Shown: positions 1 through 10,274, numbered from the stretch's first letter. The stretch is DNA of 64,000 bases from Anderseniella sp. (GCA_028289645.1 JANQOK010000023.1:485795-549794), one strand, 5' to 3'. A program made the numbers and translations. The notes: generated by a model from the sequence alone, not told the origin.

Positions 1-21
1 GAAGCCCGTTGTCACGGTGAA

Positions 22-65
22 AAATTCAGGGGCCAGACACCCGGGTGGAGAGTGTGTCTGGCCCC
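22..65 (-). terminator. Candidate rho-independent terminator, minus strand
   Basis: A perfect 12-bp inverted repeat (GGGGCCAGACAC at 29-40, GTGTCTGGCCCC at 54-65) encloses a 13-nt loop. On the minus strand the stem is followed by CTGAATTTTT, the expected T-rich tail. It could end transcripts from the leftward lsrB-like gene, leaving a long 3' untranslated region of about 230 nt, or belong to an unseen gene left of the window. The remainder of 66-293 shows no gene. Confidence 0.55.
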
Positions 66-293
66 TTGTCGTCAGGAACCTGGCGGTTCATGGCGAAGCA
101 TCGTTGTTGCCTCGCGCTTCGCGTGAACCCTTCAGGCATGCGGCCATGTGTTTTAATGAGGGAGTAAACTAGCCGCTGACAATGCAAGGCTCACACGGAT
201 GAGCCATCGAGTGCAATCGGGTATTGGGCATGTTTGTCATGCGGTGAATGCATATCAGGCAAAAGCACATATATTGTACATAGTTAAGGGCGG

Positions 294-1211
294 TCAAAAC
301 TTCCATTGACGGGCTTTTGATACGACGAAATCCCTGAATACAGCGATTCTTTTGGAGTTTCGCATTTCCTCCGGATAGACAAAATAGGTGTCAATTCCCG
401 GCGCCTCCACGCCGAAGGAAGCCCGGATAAGCGGTGAATCGTCGCCCACGATGTAGTCGGGAAGCACCCCGATGCCCAGACCGGATTCGACGGCACGGCG
501 CAGTCCATAGATGGAATTGATCAGGAAACTCGATTCACGCGGCTCTTCGCCGTCTGCCCGCCCGGCCCGCAGCAGCCAACCCAGGTCGTTAAGAAATGCC
601 GGTGCTGGTCCGAACGCCAGAATCTTATGGTCATCCAGTTCCTCGGGGGTTTTTGGCAGGCCGTTTGACTGAACATAATCCGGCGATGCGTAGGCGTGGT
701 TGTGCACGGTGAACAGTTTGCGCTGAATCAGGTCCGGCTGCGTCGGCCGGCGCAGGCGAATGGCAACATCGGCCTCACGCATGCCGAGATCGAGCTCCTC
801 ATCGGTCAGGATCAGCTCGACCCTGATTTGCGGGTACAACTCGATGAATTCCTGCAGACGCGGGGTCAGCCAGATGGTGCCCAGGCCGACAGTCGTGGAG
901 ATGCGCAGATCGCCGGTCGGCTTGTCCCGGCTGTCGGTCAACCGGGTCCTGGCCGTCGCCAGCTTGGTGAACACGTCATGAGCCGTGCGGTACAGCATCT
1001 CGCCCTGCTCGGTCAGGATCAGGCCACGTGCATGGCGGTGAAACAAGGTCACGTTCAACTCTGACTCCAGAGCCGAAATCTGACGGCTGACCGCAGACTG
1101 CGACAGATTCAGGTCGTGACCGGCATGGGTAAAGCTGCCGGCCTCTGCCACCGAGTGGAAGATGCGCAGCTTGTCCCAGTCAAAATTGCTGTCCCGCTTT
1201 GAAAATGGCAT
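294..1211 (-). CDS. lsrB: LysR-family transcriptional regulator, LsrB/VtlR-like
   Basis: A 305-residue LysR-type regulator of normal length. The N-terminal winged helix-turn-helix (about residues 10-70) contains FDWDKLRIFHSVAEAGSFT and LNLSQSAVSRQISALE, followed by a LysR substrate-binding domain to about residue 300. It lies 17 bp beyond the trxB stop codon in the same direction. That trxB-then-LysR order is the arrangement I know for lsrB of Sinorhizobium and vtlR of Brucella, regulators tied to redox or lipopolysaccharide functions and small RNAs in those hosts. Family assignment is secure from sequence. The LsrB/VtlR orthology is inferred from context plus the overall match to an alphaproteobacterial LysR protein, and the regulated genes here are unknown. 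Confidence 0.85.
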   Translation of the reverse strand: MPFSKRDSNFDWDKLRIFHSVAEAGSFTHAGHDLNLSQSAVSRQISALESELNVTLFHRHARGLILTEQGEMLYRTAHDVFTKLATARTRLTDSRDKPTGDLRISTTVGLGTIWLTPRLQEFIELYPQIRVELILTDEELDLGMREADVAIRLRRPTQPDLIQRKLFTVHNHAYASPDYVQSNGLPKTPEELDDHKILAFGPAPAFLNDLGWLLRAGRADGEEPRESSFLINSIYGLRRAVESGLGIGVLPDYIVGDDSPLIRASFGVEAPGIDTYFVYPEEMRNSKRIAVFRDFVVSKARQWKF

Positions 1212-1228
1212 GGAATCCCGGCCTCGTC

Positions 1229-2194
1229 CTATTCGGCTGCCTGCGAGGTTTCGTTGCCGGCCTCAGCCAGAAACTTTTCAGCTTCAAGCGCCGCCATGCA
1301 GCCCATGCCGGCGGCCGTAACCGCCTGCCGGTAGATGTCGTCGGTAACATCGCCGGCCGCGTAGACGCCCGCAATTGCAGTGGCGGCGGAATCCGGTTCG
1401 GTTATCAGATAACCGCCTTGCTTCATTGCCAGCTTGCCTTCAAACAATTCAGTTGCCGGCTTGTGGCCGATGGCAATGAAAATGCCGTCGCAAGGCAGAT
1501 CTTCCACAGCCTGGGTTTTTACATTGCGCAGACGTGCGGCAGTCACACCGAGCGGATTCTCGTCCCCGATGACTTCTTCCAGCGTCGTATCCCACATCAC
1601 CTTGACCTTCGGATTCTCAAACAGCCGGTTTTGCAGGATGCGCTCAGCGCGGAATTCATCACGGCGATGAACAACTACGACTTCGGATGCGAATTTGGTG
1701 AGAAACAGTGCTTCTTCGACCGCGGTATTGCCACCGCCGACCACCACGACACGCTTGTCGCGGTAGAAAAATCCGTCACACGTCGCGCATGCAGATACGC
1801 CAAATCCCTTGAATTTGTCTTCCGACGGCAAACCGAGCCATTTTGCCTGTGCGCCGGTGCAGATGATCAGGCTGTCACATGTGTATTCGTTTCCGGAATC
1901 ACCCTTCAGGCGAAACGGACGCTGCTCGAGATCGACTTCAACAATATGGTCGCTGACCAGATTCGTGCCGACATGTTCCGCCTGGCCCTGCATCTGCTCC
2001 ATGAGCCATGGACCCTGGATAGGATCGGCAAACCCGGGGTAGTTTTCGACATCCGTGGTAATGGTAAGTTGCCCACCAGGCTGGATGCCGTGAATCAGTG
2101 TGGGTTCCAGCATGGCACGCGCGGCGTAGATCGCTGCCGTGTATCCAGCAGGGCCCGATCCCAGAATAAGCACCCGTGAATGTTGTACGCTCAT
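1229..2194 (-). CDS. trxB: Thioredoxin-disulfide reductase
   Basis: FAD enzyme that passes electrons from NADPH to thioredoxin in the cytoplasm. Visible motifs in order: an N-terminal FAD Rossmann motif (LILGSGPAGYTAA, near residue 10), the redox-active CATC in ACATCDGFFY (near residue 140), an NADPH-binding VVGGGNTAVEEA (near 160) and the C-terminal FAD motif GVYAAGDVTD. The chosen ATG at 2194 is preceded by GGAGACAGAAACT, a good ribosome-binding site, and gives 321 residues, the usual size. An in-frame start 14 codons earlier adds a tail not expected in the family. It sits upstream of the lsrB-like gene and probably shares its transcript. Confidence 0.96.
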   Translation of the reverse strand: MSVQHSRVLILGSGPAGYTAAIYAARAMLEPTLIHGIQPGGQLTITTDVENYPGFADPIQGPWLMEQMQGQAEHVGTNLVSDHIVEVDLEQRPFRLKGDSGNEYTCDSLIICTGAQAKWLGLPSEDKFKGFGVSACATCDGFFYRDKRVVVVGGGNTAVEEALFLTKFASEVVVVHRRDEFRAERILQNRLFENPKVKVMWDTTLEEVIGDENPLGVTAARLRNVKTQAVEDLPCDGIFIAIGHKPATELFEGKLAMKQGGYLITEPDSAATAIAGVYAAGDVTDDIYRQAVTAAGMGCMAALEAEKFLAEAGNETSQAAE

Positions 2195-2444
2195 AGTTTC
2201 TGTCTCCGGCAACAATCTGACTACACAGGCTGGCACAATTCGCCTTTAAAACAGGCCATGCCCGATCCTTGTCAGATGGTCAAAAATCCGAGGGTTTGTA
2301 CCCCATTACGCATTAATCTGCCATAGCCATGACGTGACTGCATAGCTTTCAGTCTGTCAGTTCAAAAACAACTCACAGGTTTATTGTCACCCTGATATGG
2401 CACCGGTGGTCCGCCGTGCCAGCTTGGAGATGCCGGAAAACGCT

Positions 2445-2921
2445 CTATTTGAAGGCTATTTTCAGTATCTCGTAGCTTTTGCCACCACCGGGTGTCATTA
2501 CCTCTACGCTGTCGCCGGCGGATTTGCCGATCAGGGCGCGTGCAATGGGCGAGGAAATGGACAGTTTGCCCGATTTCACGTCGGCTTCAAAGTCGCCCAC
2601 GATCCGGTACACCGCTTCCTTGTCGGTATCTTCGTCCACGACGGTCACTGTTGCGCCGAACTTGACAGTATCGCCGCCCAGCTTCGACACGTCGATGATC
2701 TCCGCCCGGCTGATCATGTCCTCGAGCTCAGAGACCCTGGCTTCGTTCCAGCCCTGAGCCTCTTTTGCCGCATGGTACTCCGCGTTTTCCGATAGATCGC
2801 CATGGGCACGCGCTTCTTCGATCGCCTTGATGATGCGTGGACGCTCAACAGACTTGCGGTGCTTCACTTCTTCGGACATGGCAGCATGCCCTTCTGCAGT
2901 CATGGGAACTTTTTCAACCAT
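2445..2921 (-). CDS. greA: Transcription elongation factor GreA
   Basis: A 158-residue protein with full GreA architecture: an N-terminal antiparallel coiled coil (about 1-75) with the conserved tip region [15 protein letters not shown], then a C-terminal FKBP-like domain ending in YEILKI. GreA rescues backtracked RNA polymerase by stimulating transcript cleavage; the acidic tip residues D and E in DLSENAEY act in the secondary channel. The gene is between carB and trxB on the same strand, about 283 bp beyond carB and 250 bp before trxB, so it may have its own promoter. I see no recognisable feature in the carB-greA spacer (2922-3204). Confidence 0.96.
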   Translation of the reverse strand: MVEKVPMTAEGHAAMSEEVKHRKSVERPRIIKAIEEARAHGDLSENAEYHAAKEAQGWNEARVSELEDMISRAEIIDVSKLGGDTVKFGATVTVVDEDTDKEAVYRIVGDFEADVKSGKLSISSPIARALIGKSAGDSVEVMTPGGGKSYEILKIAFK

Positions 2922-3204
2922 CGATGCGAATTCCAGAATCTTGTTGCCCGCCCAAGCCTCAGAACTCCATGGCAGCCGTTAAGCTACCAACGCGCTTGTC
3001 TGTTGACTGTGTGCGGGAATGTTTCGGTCTGATGTAAATATGCGCAAAACAATTGCGTCCTGCAAGACCTGTTTGACGTTCGGTGTCAGTCGTGAAAGCT
3101 GCGGTAAGCTTCGTCACTCCACACCATATAATGCCAGTTACAGCTCCATACCGGGTTCCGGGGCACATTCATGGTGTGAGGGCGGGCGGCGGTCTCACCC
3201 GGGG

Positions 3205-6200
3205 TCAGGCAAAATAGTCCTGCAGTGGCTTTACCGACAAATCACCGTGTTTGACCGCGGCGATCGCCTCGACGCCTGCCATGGCCGCCGGCAATGTTGT
3301 GTAGTAGGGGATCTTGGCCATCAGTGCGGCGCGTCTGATCGACTTTGAGTCAGCCAGCGCGCTTTGGCCTTCCGTGGTGTTGAACACCAGCTGCACCTCG
3401 CCGTTCGCCATGGCATCGACAATGTGCGGGCGGCCTTCCAGCACCTTGTTGACGCGCAGGGCCGCGACCCCCTTGTCGACCAGGTAGCGCTGCGTGCCGC
3501 CAGTGGCGACGATCTTGAAGCCCAGTTCGGCGAGCTTGCGGGCCGCCGGCAGAACACGTGCCTTGTCCTGGTCACGTACCGAAATAAAGGCAGTGCCATC
3601 GACCGGCACCTTGGCGCCGACACCGAGCTGCGCCTTGGCAAATGCCATGGCGAAATCCGTATCAAGGCCCATGACTTCTCCGGTTGAGCGCATTTCCGGA
3701 CCAAGCACCGTGTCGACACCGGGGAAGCGGGCAAACGGAAACACGGCTTCCTTGACGCCGATATGTTTGAGCTTCCGGTTCTTCAGCCGGAATGAGGCAA
3801 GCGTTTCCCCTGCCATGATGCGCGACGCGATCTTGGCAATCGAGTGACCGACGACCTTGGCCACAAACGGCACGGTTCGCGATGCGCGCGGGTTGACTTC
3901 AAGTACATAAATCTCGCCGTCCTTGATGGCAAACTGCACGTTCATCAGGCCTACAACACCGAGCGCCTTTGCGAGCACGGCGGACTGCCGCTCAAGCTCA
4001 TCTATAATGGCTTTCTTCAGCGAGTGGGGCGGCAGCGAACAGGCACTGTCGCCAGAGTGCACGCCGGCTTCTTCAATGTGCTGCATCACGCCTGCAATGA
4101 ACACATCCTGACCATCGCACAGGGCGTCCACGTCCACCTCAATGGCATTGGACAGGTAGCTGTCGATGAGCACAGGAGACGAACCGGACACTACAACGGC
4201 TTCGTTGATGTAGCGTTTGAGCCCTTCAGTGTCGCGGACAATTTCCATGGCGCGACCGCCGAGCACGTAAGATGGCCGGATGACCACCGGGTAACCGATT
4301 TTTTCAGCGATCTTGACAGCTTCGGATCCTGACTTGGCAATCCCGTTGCTCGGCTGGCGTACCTTGACGTTGTCGAGCAGGTTGGCAAACCGGTCACGGT
4401 CCTCTGCCAGGTCAATGGCGTCCGGCGAGGTGCCGAGAATGGGAATGCCGGCCTTTTCGATGGCATCAGCCAGTTTGAGTGGTGTCTGTCCGCCAAACTG
4501 AACAATCACGCCGCGCAGTTCGCCGGACTGCTGTTCCGCCAGCAAAACCTCCAGCACGTCTTCCTCGGTCAACGGCTCGAAGTACAGACGGTCGGACGTG
4601 TCGTAGTCGGTCGACACCGTCTCTGGATTGCAGTTTATCATGATGGTTTCGTACCCGGCATCGGAAAGAGCGAATGCCGCGTGACAGCAGCAATAGTCGA
4701 ACTCGATGCCCTGGCCGATGCGATTGGGACCGCCACCCAGGATGGCAATCTTCCGGGCATCGGAAACCTGTGCCTCATTGCCGTCATTGCCGGGCAGGCC
4801 GACTTCATAGGTTGAATACATATAGGCCGTTGGTGAGGCGAACTCGGCAGCGCAGGTGTCGATGCGCTTGTAAACCGGAATCACCTTGAGCTTGTGGCGG
4901 GCCTTGCGGACCTTGGCCTCGGTCGTGCCGGTAAGGTGAGCCAGGCGTGCATCGGAGAATCCCATGGCCTTGAGCATGCGGAAATTGGCAGCGTCGCCGG
5001 GCAGGCCGTGTTCACGCACGCGCCGCTCGGTATGTATTATCGCCGACAATTGCTCAATGAACCACGGATCGTATTTCGACGACTCAAACACCTGTTCGTT
5101 GGTGGCGCCGCGGCGCATGCACTCGGCGACCTTGAGCAACCTGTCAGGCGTCGGTTGCGACATGGCGCGGCGGAACACGTTCTTGTCCTCATCCTTGCCA
5201 TGGCCTTCCAGTTCAATTTCGTCGAGGCCGTCCAGCCCGGTTTCCAGTCCCCGAAGCGCCTTTTGCAGCGACTCGGCAAACGTACGGCCGATAGCCATGA
5301 CCTCACCGACCGATTTCATGGCTGTGGTGAGGTTTGGCCTGGAGCCGGGAAATTTCTCAAAAGCAAACCGCGGGATCTTGGTCACCACGTAATCGATCGA
5401 TGGTTCGAACGAGGCCGGGGTGGCGCCGCCGGTGATGTCGTTGTCCAGTTCGTCCAGCGTGTATCCGATGGCCAGGCGGGCGGCGACCTTGGCAATGGGA
5501 AAGCCGGTTGCCTTGGAGGCCAGTGCGGATGAACGCGAAACCCGCGGGTTCATTTCAATTACGATGAGACGGCCGTTTTCCGGGTTGACGGCGAACTGCA
5601 CGTTTGACCCGCCGGTTTCCACGCCGATCTCACGCAGCACTGCAATGGACGCGTTGCGCATCACCTGGTATTCCTTGTCGGTCAGCGTCAGAGCTGGCGC
5701 GACCGTGATGGAATCTCCGGTGTGCACGCCCATCGGGTCGAGATTCTCGATGGAACAGATGATGATGCAGTTGTCATCACGGTCGCGAACGACCTCCATC
5801 TCAAACTCTTTCCAGCCCAGTACCGATTCTTCCACCAGCACCTCGGAGGTCGGAGAGGCTTCGACGCCGCTGAGGACAATGTCGTACAGTTCTTCAAGCG
5901 TGTAGGCGATGCCGCCGCCGGTGCCGCCGAGCGTGAAAGACGGGCGAATGATCGCCGGCAGGCCGGTGAGCTTGTAGGCTTCAAAAGCCTGCTGCTGCGC
6001 CGTAAGGCGTTGCTCCTCGCGGCGTTCAAACTCGGTTTTCGCCCATTCCGTCTTGAATGCAGCGACCGCGTCTGAACCTTTGTCGGCAGCTTGGGCGAGG
6101 CCCTGTTCATAATCCCGGGCGAAGCGCTGTTTCAGGTCTGACGTATTGACGAAGGCGGACCGTGGCGTCTCCAGCCCGATTTTCTTCATGGCGGTCCGGA

Positions 6201-6612
6201 ACAGGTCGCGATCTTCAGCCTTGTCGATGGCCTCGGCGCGCGCGCCGATCATTTCCACATGCCACTTGTCGAGAACGCCGCGCTTGTTCAGCGTAAGGGC
6301 AGTGTTGAGGGCGGTCTGGCCTCCCATCGTGGGCAGCAGGACCAGCTTGTCATCGGGGCGTTCGGTGCGCTCTTTCTCGATAATCTTCTCGACGACTTCC
6401 GGGGTGATAGGTTCAATATATGTCGCGTGCGCAAGATCCGGATCTGTCATGATGGTGGCCGGATTGGAATTGACCAGCACAATGCGATAACCCTCAGCCT
6501 TCAATGCCTTACATGCCTGGGTGCCAGAGTAGTCAAACTCGCAGGCCTGGCCGATAACTATCGGCCCCGCGCCGATAATCAGGACCGTGTCGATATCTTC
6601 ACGTTTGGGCAT
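3205..6612 (-). CDS. carB: Carbamoyl-phosphate synthase large subunit
   Basis: Large subunit of the enzyme that makes carbamoyl phosphate from bicarbonate, ATP and glutamine-derived ammonia for pyrimidines and arginine. It is 1135 residues from the ATG at 6612, slightly longer than the enteric protein. It opens with [20 protein letters not shown], has two homologous ATP-grasp halves (about 1-550 and 670-1000; the second begins [20 protein letters not shown]), and ends in an MGS-like allosteric domain. An insertion rich in Gln, Glu and Arg near residue 180-220 lengthens the first half. The in-frame start 10 codons upstream (6642) lacks support; the chosen start is the family's canonical one. 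The partner carA is about 8 kb away, not adjacent. Confidence 0.97.
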   Translation of the reverse strand: MPKREDIDTVLIIGAGPIVIGQACEFDYSGTQACKALKAEGYRIVLVNSNPATIMTDPDLAHATYIEPITPEVVEKIIEKERTERPDDKLVLLPTMGGQTALNTALTLNKRGVLDKWHVEMIGARAEAIDKAEDRDLFRTAMKKIGLETPRSAFVNTSDLKQRFARDYEQGLAQAADKGSDAVAAFKTEWAKTEFERREEQRLTAQQQAFEAYKLTGLPAIIRPSFTLGGTGGGIAYTLEELYDIVLSGVEASPTSEVLVEESVLGWKEFEMEVVRDRDDNCIIICSIENLDPMGVHTGDSITVAPALTLTDKEYQVMRNASIAVLREIGVETGGSNVQFAVNPENGRLIVIEMNPRVSRSSALASKATGFPIAKVAARLAIGYTLDELDNDITGGATPASFEPSIDYVVTKIPRFAFEKFPGSRPNLTTAMKSVGEVMAIGRTFAESLQKALRGLETGLDGLDEIELEGHGKDEDKNVFRRAMSQPTPDRLLKVAECMRRGATNEQVFESSKYDPWFIEQLSAIIHTERRVREHGLPGDAANFRMLKAMGFSDARLAHLTGTTEAKVRKARHKLKVIPVYKRIDTCAAEFASPTAYMYSTYEVGLPGNDGNEAQVSDARKIAILGGGPNRIGQGIEFDYCCCHAAFALSDAGYETIMINCNPETVSTDYDTSDRLYFEPLTEEDVLEVLLAEQQSGELRGVIVQFGGQTPLKLADAIEKAGIPILGTSPDAIDLAEDRDRFANLLDNVKVRQPSNGIAKSGSEAVKIAEKIGYPVVIRPSYVLGGRAMEIVRDTEGLKRYINEAVVVSGSSPVLIDSYLSNAIEVDVDALCDGQDVFIAGVMQHIEEAGVHSGDSACSLPPHSLKKAIIDELERQSAVLAKALGVVGLMNVQFAIKDGEIYVLEVNPRASRTVPFVAKVVGHSIAKIASRIMAGETLASFRLKNRKLKHIGVKEAVFPFARFPGVDTVLGPEMRSTGEVMGLDTDFAMAFAKAQLGVGAKVPVDGTAFISVRDQDKARVLPAARKLAELGFKIVATGGTQRYLVDKGVAALRVNKVLEGRPHIVDAMANGEVQLVFNTTEGQSALADSKSIRRAALMAKIPYYTTLPAAMAGVEAIAAVKHGDLSVKPLQDYFA

Positions 6613-6807
6613 GAGCGCTCTTTTTTTGCAGGTGCGGCCCAAGCCGTCGGATGGGCGGGCGCAAATTCTGTGTGGGTTACACCATCAATCCGTCAGGTGC
6701 AAAGGCCAAGCTGTCGCGCAAGGCGATTTGTTGCGCTCGATCCACAGTTTGCGGGTGAATTGCACGAATTTTGCGCAGATTCACAGGGGAGAACGGGCGT
6801 TTTGCTG

Positions 6808-7467
6808 CTACTTGCCGGGAATCAGCGCTTCAAAGCCAGCAGAGTGCGCCGTTCGCTTGGTAATCAGCGCGCCGCCTGTCGCCTCGATCTCATTGCGTGA
6901 GTGCATGATAAGTTTCAGGGTTTTCATGGACAGGCTGAACGGTCCCGATACAGTGAGGCGGGCCGAGCTGTCTTCAGATCCGGTGAAGATCTCCACATTC
7001 AGGTCATCGCCGTCTTCACCGGCATCAGCGAACACCTGCTGTGTCAGCGCGGCTATTGCCGATAGTGCATCTTCGCAACCGGCTGCGACGAACGGACCCC
7101 GCTCGGGAAAATCACAACGCGCTGTTATCCACTCCGGCCAGTCGAAACCGTCAAGTGTGTCCAGTAGGAAAGCCGACAGATCGTTAGACTCATCGGCATC
7201 AGCATCTGCATCAGGTTCGACACCGGTTTCGGACTCCGGCGCGGTGACGCCTAAGTCAGCCGTGGTCCGGACGGTTTGCTGGTGTTCAAAGGCATCACGC
7301 GTGTCGCGCATCAATGCTCCGATAACAGCAGATGAACGCTGCTCGACGTGCTCCGGCAATGGTTGCCTGGTCGCGTCAGATGCGGCGGTCGGCGATTGCC
7401 GGCCCGATGCGATACGGTCGCGCAGGAGCTTAGAAAGCAATGAGGTGTCAGGTGTGCCTGCGCTCAT
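6808..7467 (-). CDS. Hypothetical acidic protein, 219 residues
   Basis: I do not recognise this family. The protein has a low-complexity, Asp/Glu-rich middle (about residues 75-100, with DADADADES) and a more globular C-terminal half containing LDTLDGFDWPEWITARCDF, a stretch with several Trp, and an amphipathic segment SLSMKTLKLIMHSR. There is no signal peptide or membrane segment, so it is probably cytoplasmic. It follows the TupA-like gene on the same strand with an 88-bp gap and precedes carB. No strong ribosome-binding site is visible before the ATG at 7467. An overlapping plus-strand frame (6587-7534) is open but reads as a shadow. Reality of the gene is likely but not certain. Confidence 0.6.
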   Translation of the reverse strand: MSAGTPDTSLLSKLLRDRIASGRQSPTAASDATRQPLPEHVEQRSSAVIGALMRDTRDAFEHQQTVRTTADLGVTAPESETGVEPDADADADESNDLSAFLLDTLDGFDWPEWITARCDFPERGPFVAAGCEDALSAIAALTQQVFADAGEDGDDLNVEIFTGSEDSSARLTVSGPFSLSMKTLKLIMHSRNEIEATGGALITKRTAHSAGFEALIPGK

Positions 7468-7555
7468 GGGTCAGCAAATGTCCAGAAAAGCCATTTTGAT
7501 CCGTCAATCTGCAACATTGCCGCCGCAATGGTAAACAAAGCGTAAATCACTGGTT

Positions 7556-8509
7556 TCACCGGGGGCGCGCAGCCCGTTCCGGCAGGCGGGTCCAGTCACC
7601 CAGTTTGCGTTCCCAGTGCTCGTTAAGCCAGTTCACGTTGCCTCCGTCGGGATGCAGCGTCAGTTCGCAGAACTTCAATTCACCTTCCACGTCGAAAACA
7701 TCGACCCTAAGAAATGGTTCGCCTTTCGAAAGCGCCCTGGCGAGTGCCAGCATCTCAGGCAGCGACTGTGGTTTTGGCGGTGTCGGCACGGCCGGTCTAT
7801 GGGAGATCACAGGCCTTGGCTTGTCCATTTCAATTGGATTCCAGGTCGGATCGAAAGCGAGTATGGCGCGTATGGGATAGGTCGGAACCGTTTCGAAGTA
7901 CCTGATGAAACTGGGCTCTCCGTCGAAGCAGTGAATCTTGTAGTCGGGTGGAGGAAGGGACGCATCGCCCAACCAGCGTTCCGCGAACAGCTTGCGCTCA
8001 ATGTCGCGATACTGGGATTCACCGTGAACCAGGGAATGATTGCGTCGATACCAGGACACGGCAGCCTTTTTCATTCCTGCTTCGTCGGGCTGGTCTCCGG
8101 GTTTCTGAAACCAGTTCATGGATGAACCAAAATTGCCCTTCAACACGAATGCGGCGGGCAGGTTCGCTGTCTGCAGGTCTGCCGGCGTATCCCAGACTGC
8201 ATAGATATCGTTCAGGGCTGCCGAAAAACCGGCATTCGCCACCAGTTGCCGGACGGCAAGCTTGTCCGCGAAAACGCTGTGGATTTTCCGTCGGTCATAA
8301 AGCTTCAGCCAATGCAGCTTGTCAGCAAACAGTTTCGGATTGTCGAGGTTCAGTTCGCGTCCCATTGCCGCGCGGAACCTGCTGTACGATACCGCGTGGT
8401 CCCAGCCCATAAGGGGATGACGCAGCCGCCACCGCAGTACAGATGGATTGAGCCCGGACACAGCTGACCTGACCATCCGCAAGGGATGTCTGTACCTGTC
8501 TGATACCAT
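7556..8509 (-). CDS. TupA-like ATP-grasp protein
   Basis: A 317-residue protein of the TupA-like ATP-grasp family, which occurs in polysaccharide and teichuronopeptide biosynthesis loci and is thought to ligate amino acids to cell-surface glycans. Recognisable segments are LNLDNPKLFADKLHWLKLYD with a conserved FADK, VLKGNFGSSMNW (ATP-grasp glycine loop), LFAERWLGD, DYKIHCFDGEPSFIRYF and the metal-ligand region RVDVFDVEGELKFCELTLHP. An ATG at 8509 gives the usual length; an in-frame start 27 codons upstream adds an unlikely extension. There are no glycosyltransferase neighbours, so the substrate is unknown. A second family member is at 35216-36193. Confidence 0.82.
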   Translation of the reverse strand: MVSDRYRHPLRMVRSAVSGLNPSVLRWRLRHPLMGWDHAVSYSRFRAAMGRELNLDNPKLFADKLHWLKLYDRRKIHSVFADKLAVRQLVANAGFSAALNDIYAVWDTPADLQTANLPAAFVLKGNFGSSMNWFQKPGDQPDEAGMKKAAVSWYRRNHSLVHGESQYRDIERKLFAERWLGDASLPPPDYKIHCFDGEPSFIRYFETVPTYPIRAILAFDPTWNPIEMDKPRPVISHRPAVPTPPKPQSLPEMLALARALSKGEPFLRVDVFDVEGELKFCELTLHPDGGNVNWLNEHWERKLGDWTRLPERAARPR

Positions 8510-8614
8510 GCCAGCTATTCTAGCATGCGGTGCGCTTGCGATACCTGACAAATGGCAGATCGCAGACAATCGCCGGTTGTGCCAACGCACGCCGGCGACT
8601 GAAAACTCAGCCTG

Positions 8615-8956
8615 TCACATGCATTTTATCTGCCGGAAGGTGATGCAGTTGCCGGATTTGCAGAGATTTCCGGTGTCGACAAAGCGCAGCTCTGTGCCTT
8701 GGGCCGGCGACCGCCGTGAAAAGCTGAGCGCCTGCGTATAGCCATTGCGCTGACACCAGGCCGTTGCCGCCGGTTTACCGCAGCCTCGTTCGCCCTCCAG
8801 GCAGAACGCAACAGGCTGGCCGAGATAGTCAGGCGAAAAGAATTTGCGCGCGGCTGCTTCTGCGCCAGCTGGCGCCAGCACGGACGGGGCGAATGCAGCA
8901 ACTGCAATGGCAAGTTTGACGGTACGAGCGGTGCTGAACTTCAAGTTGGAATACAT
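8615..8956 (-). CDS. Small secreted Cys-rich hypothetical protein
   Basis: A 113-residue protein from the ATG at 8956, which has AGGA about 12 nt upstream. It begins with a basic N-region followed by a hydrophobic core (KLAIAVAAFAPSVLA) and a likely signal-peptidase site near AEA-A, so it is probably periplasmic. The mature part has six cysteines (in FCLEGERGCGKPAATAWC, NLCKSGNC and the terminal IKCM), suggesting disulfides. I do not recognise the domain. It lies between a TupA-like gene on the same strand and a divergent L,D-transpeptidase gene. Function unknown. Confidence 0.68.
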   Translation of the reverse strand: MYSNLKFSTARTVKLAIAVAAFAPSVLAPAGAEAAARKFFSPDYLGQPVAFCLEGERGCGKPAATAWCQRNGYTQALSFSRRSPAQGTELRFVDTGNLCKSGNCITFRQIKCM

Positions 8957-9163
8957 GGCCGGATTTGATCCTGATTCTTGATTTCTGTCTTGGTGCGGTT
9001 CGTGTTTCGGTGTGTCTTTTGTGCCACAGTCTGGCAAAATCTCGCCTGAATGGTGTGTTCAGGTGCCGTTAATGCGGTATCAAGTCTTGACGTTGGGTAG
9101 AATGTAGAGTGATTGTTGCGCCGAAGATGTGCGTTTAATCACACAGCGGCAGAGGAGTGGACG

Positions 9164-9751
9164 ATGCAGGCGAAGACTATTGTTTCAGCAGTGGCCATTG
9201 TTGCAGCGGCGGTTTCGATCAACACCGGTGCGGCAATTGCGGAGAGCCAGACCGGTTCTGTTTACAATAATGTCAGGTACAATTTTGGATCCAATACCTG
9301 GAAAATGGACTCCAAGTATCTGCCTGCGGAAGTGTCCTACAGCAGCAAGGAAAAGCCGGGCACAATCATTATCAACACCCGCAAGAAATACCTGTACGTG
9401 GTGCAGGAAGGCGGCAAGGCCAAGCGGTTCGGCATAGGTGTTGGCCGGCGCGGCTTCCGCTGGAGAGGAGAAGAAAAGGTATCGCGCAAGGCTGAGTGGC
9501 CGGCCTGGCATCCGCCGGCGGAAATGCGGGAACGCGAGCCGCACCTGCCGGAGCGCATGGAAGGCGGTGAAGACAATCCGCTTGGCGCACGCGCGCTTTA
9601 CCTGGGCAACACACTGTATCGCATTCACGGCACGCACCAGCCCTGGACGATCGGCGAATCGGTGTCATCCGGCTGTATCCGGTTGCGCAATGAAGACGTG
9701 ATCGCCCTGTATGACATGATAGACATCGGCGCCAAGGTGATCGTGGACTAA
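9164..9751 (+). CDS. L,D-transpeptidase (YkuD domain)
   Basis: A 195-residue exported enzyme with an N-terminal signal peptide (VSAVAIVAAAVSINTGAAIA) and a YkuD/ErfK catalytic domain. The family's active-site block is present: HGTHQPWTIG followed by SVSSGCIRLRNEDV, with the catalytic Cys in SSGCIR and the conserved His and Arg. Such enzymes crosslink peptidoglycan (3-3 links) or attach outer-membrane proteins to it in the periplasm. The ATG at 9164 follows AGAGGAGTGG; an earlier TTG at 9113 is less likely. A strong terminator follows directly, so it is probably monocistronic. Specific role (crosslinking or protein anchoring) cannot be told from sequence. Confidence 0.92.
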   Translation: MQAKTIVSAVAIVAAAVSINTGAAIAESQTGSVYNNVRYNFGSNTWKMDSKYLPAEVSYSSKEKPGTIIINTRKKYLYVVQEGGKAKRFGIGVGRRGFRWRGEEKVSRKAEWPAWHPPAEMREREPHLPERMEGGEDNPLGARALYLGNTLYRIHGTHQPWTIGESVSSGCIRLRNEDVIALYDMIDIGAKVIVD

Positions 9752-9783
9752 GCAGTCTTCCCTACAAGCCCGAAGCACCAAAA

Positions 9784-9825
9784 AAGGGCCCCGTCGCATT
9801 TTGTGCGCGGGGCCCTTCGAGTTTT
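9784..9825 (+). terminator. Rho-independent terminator after L,D-transpeptidase gene
   Basis: AAGGGCCCCG (9784-9793) pairs with CGGGGCCCTT (9808-9817) around a 14-nt loop, followed by CGAGTTTT. It is 30 bp past the stop codon. The stem is preceded by five A residues, so it may work in both directions. Confidence 0.85.
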
Positions 9826-9829
9826 GACA

Positions 9830-10070
9830 GTCCGTCCCGGTTTGCAGGGGAGATCCTCTAGGGGTCGAGAGGATTGGGGCAGGCTGCCAGTCTCTTACTC
9901 TCTGATATAGTGAGCGTCAGAGACGAATCCAAGTCAGGGACCGGGCACACGCCAAACATGCATGGCGAGAGGGGCGGATGGGTCATGCGGAGCTCGTCGT
10001 GACCCGGTTCCCTGACACTGTCCAGGGGCTGCCCCGGACAGTGGTTCTTCAAACTTGTCAATCTGTTGCG
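9830..10070. other. Non-coding spacer, possible degenerate intergenic repeat
   Basis: No convincing gene. A 67-codon minus-strand frame (9858-10061) carries the phrase PGQPLDSVREPGHDE, which resembles translations of dispersed intergenic palindromic repeats common in Hyphomicrobiales. The DNA has locally complementary stretches (CCAGGGGCTGCCCCGG near 10022). Treated as an intergenic repeat remnant, not a gene. Confidence 0.3.
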
Positions 10071-10274
10071 TCAAATCTCCTGGCACTTGCGAATGTCACA
10101 CGGGTCTACACTCATCATGCCGCGGATCGGCCAGTTGGGATTGGTCTTGTAAATTACCGTGACGTTGGTCTCGTTGGTTTCAAGGTGTTGCGTTGCGGGT
10201 GCTGCCATGGATGAGAAGGCTGCGAAAACGGTGAGCGCGCCTGCCATGCCTGCTGCTGTCATTGTCTTTGTCAT
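10071..10274 (-). CDS. Small secreted hypothetical protein, 67 residues
   Basis: The ATG at 10274 is preceded by AAGGGAGGAAGAC, one of the best ribosome-binding sites in the window, which supports a real gene despite its size. Residues 1-25 form a signal peptide (AAGMAGALTVFAAFSSMAAPA). The mature peptide, about 42 residues, contains TNVTVIYKTNPNW and two cysteines (DPCDIRKC) likely to form a disulfide in the periplasm. I do not recognise a family. It is divergent from modA with about 210 bp between start codons. Confidence 0.65.
   Translation of the reverse strand: MTKTMTAAGMAGALTVFAAFSSMAAPATQHLETNETNVTVIYKTNPNWPIRGMMSVDPCDIRKCQEI

Noticed and set aside
1199..2179. 326-codon plus-strand frame
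   Set aside because: Antisense shadow of trxB.
6587..7534. 315-codon plus-strand frame over the hypothetical gene at 6808-7467
   Set aside because: Ser-rich composition typical of an antisense shadow in GC-rich DNA, with no ribosome-binding site or recognisable domain.
9858..10061. 67-codon minus-strand frame
   Set aside because: Contains wording typical of translated intergenic repeats (PGQPLDSVREPGHDE) and lacks a ribosome-binding site.
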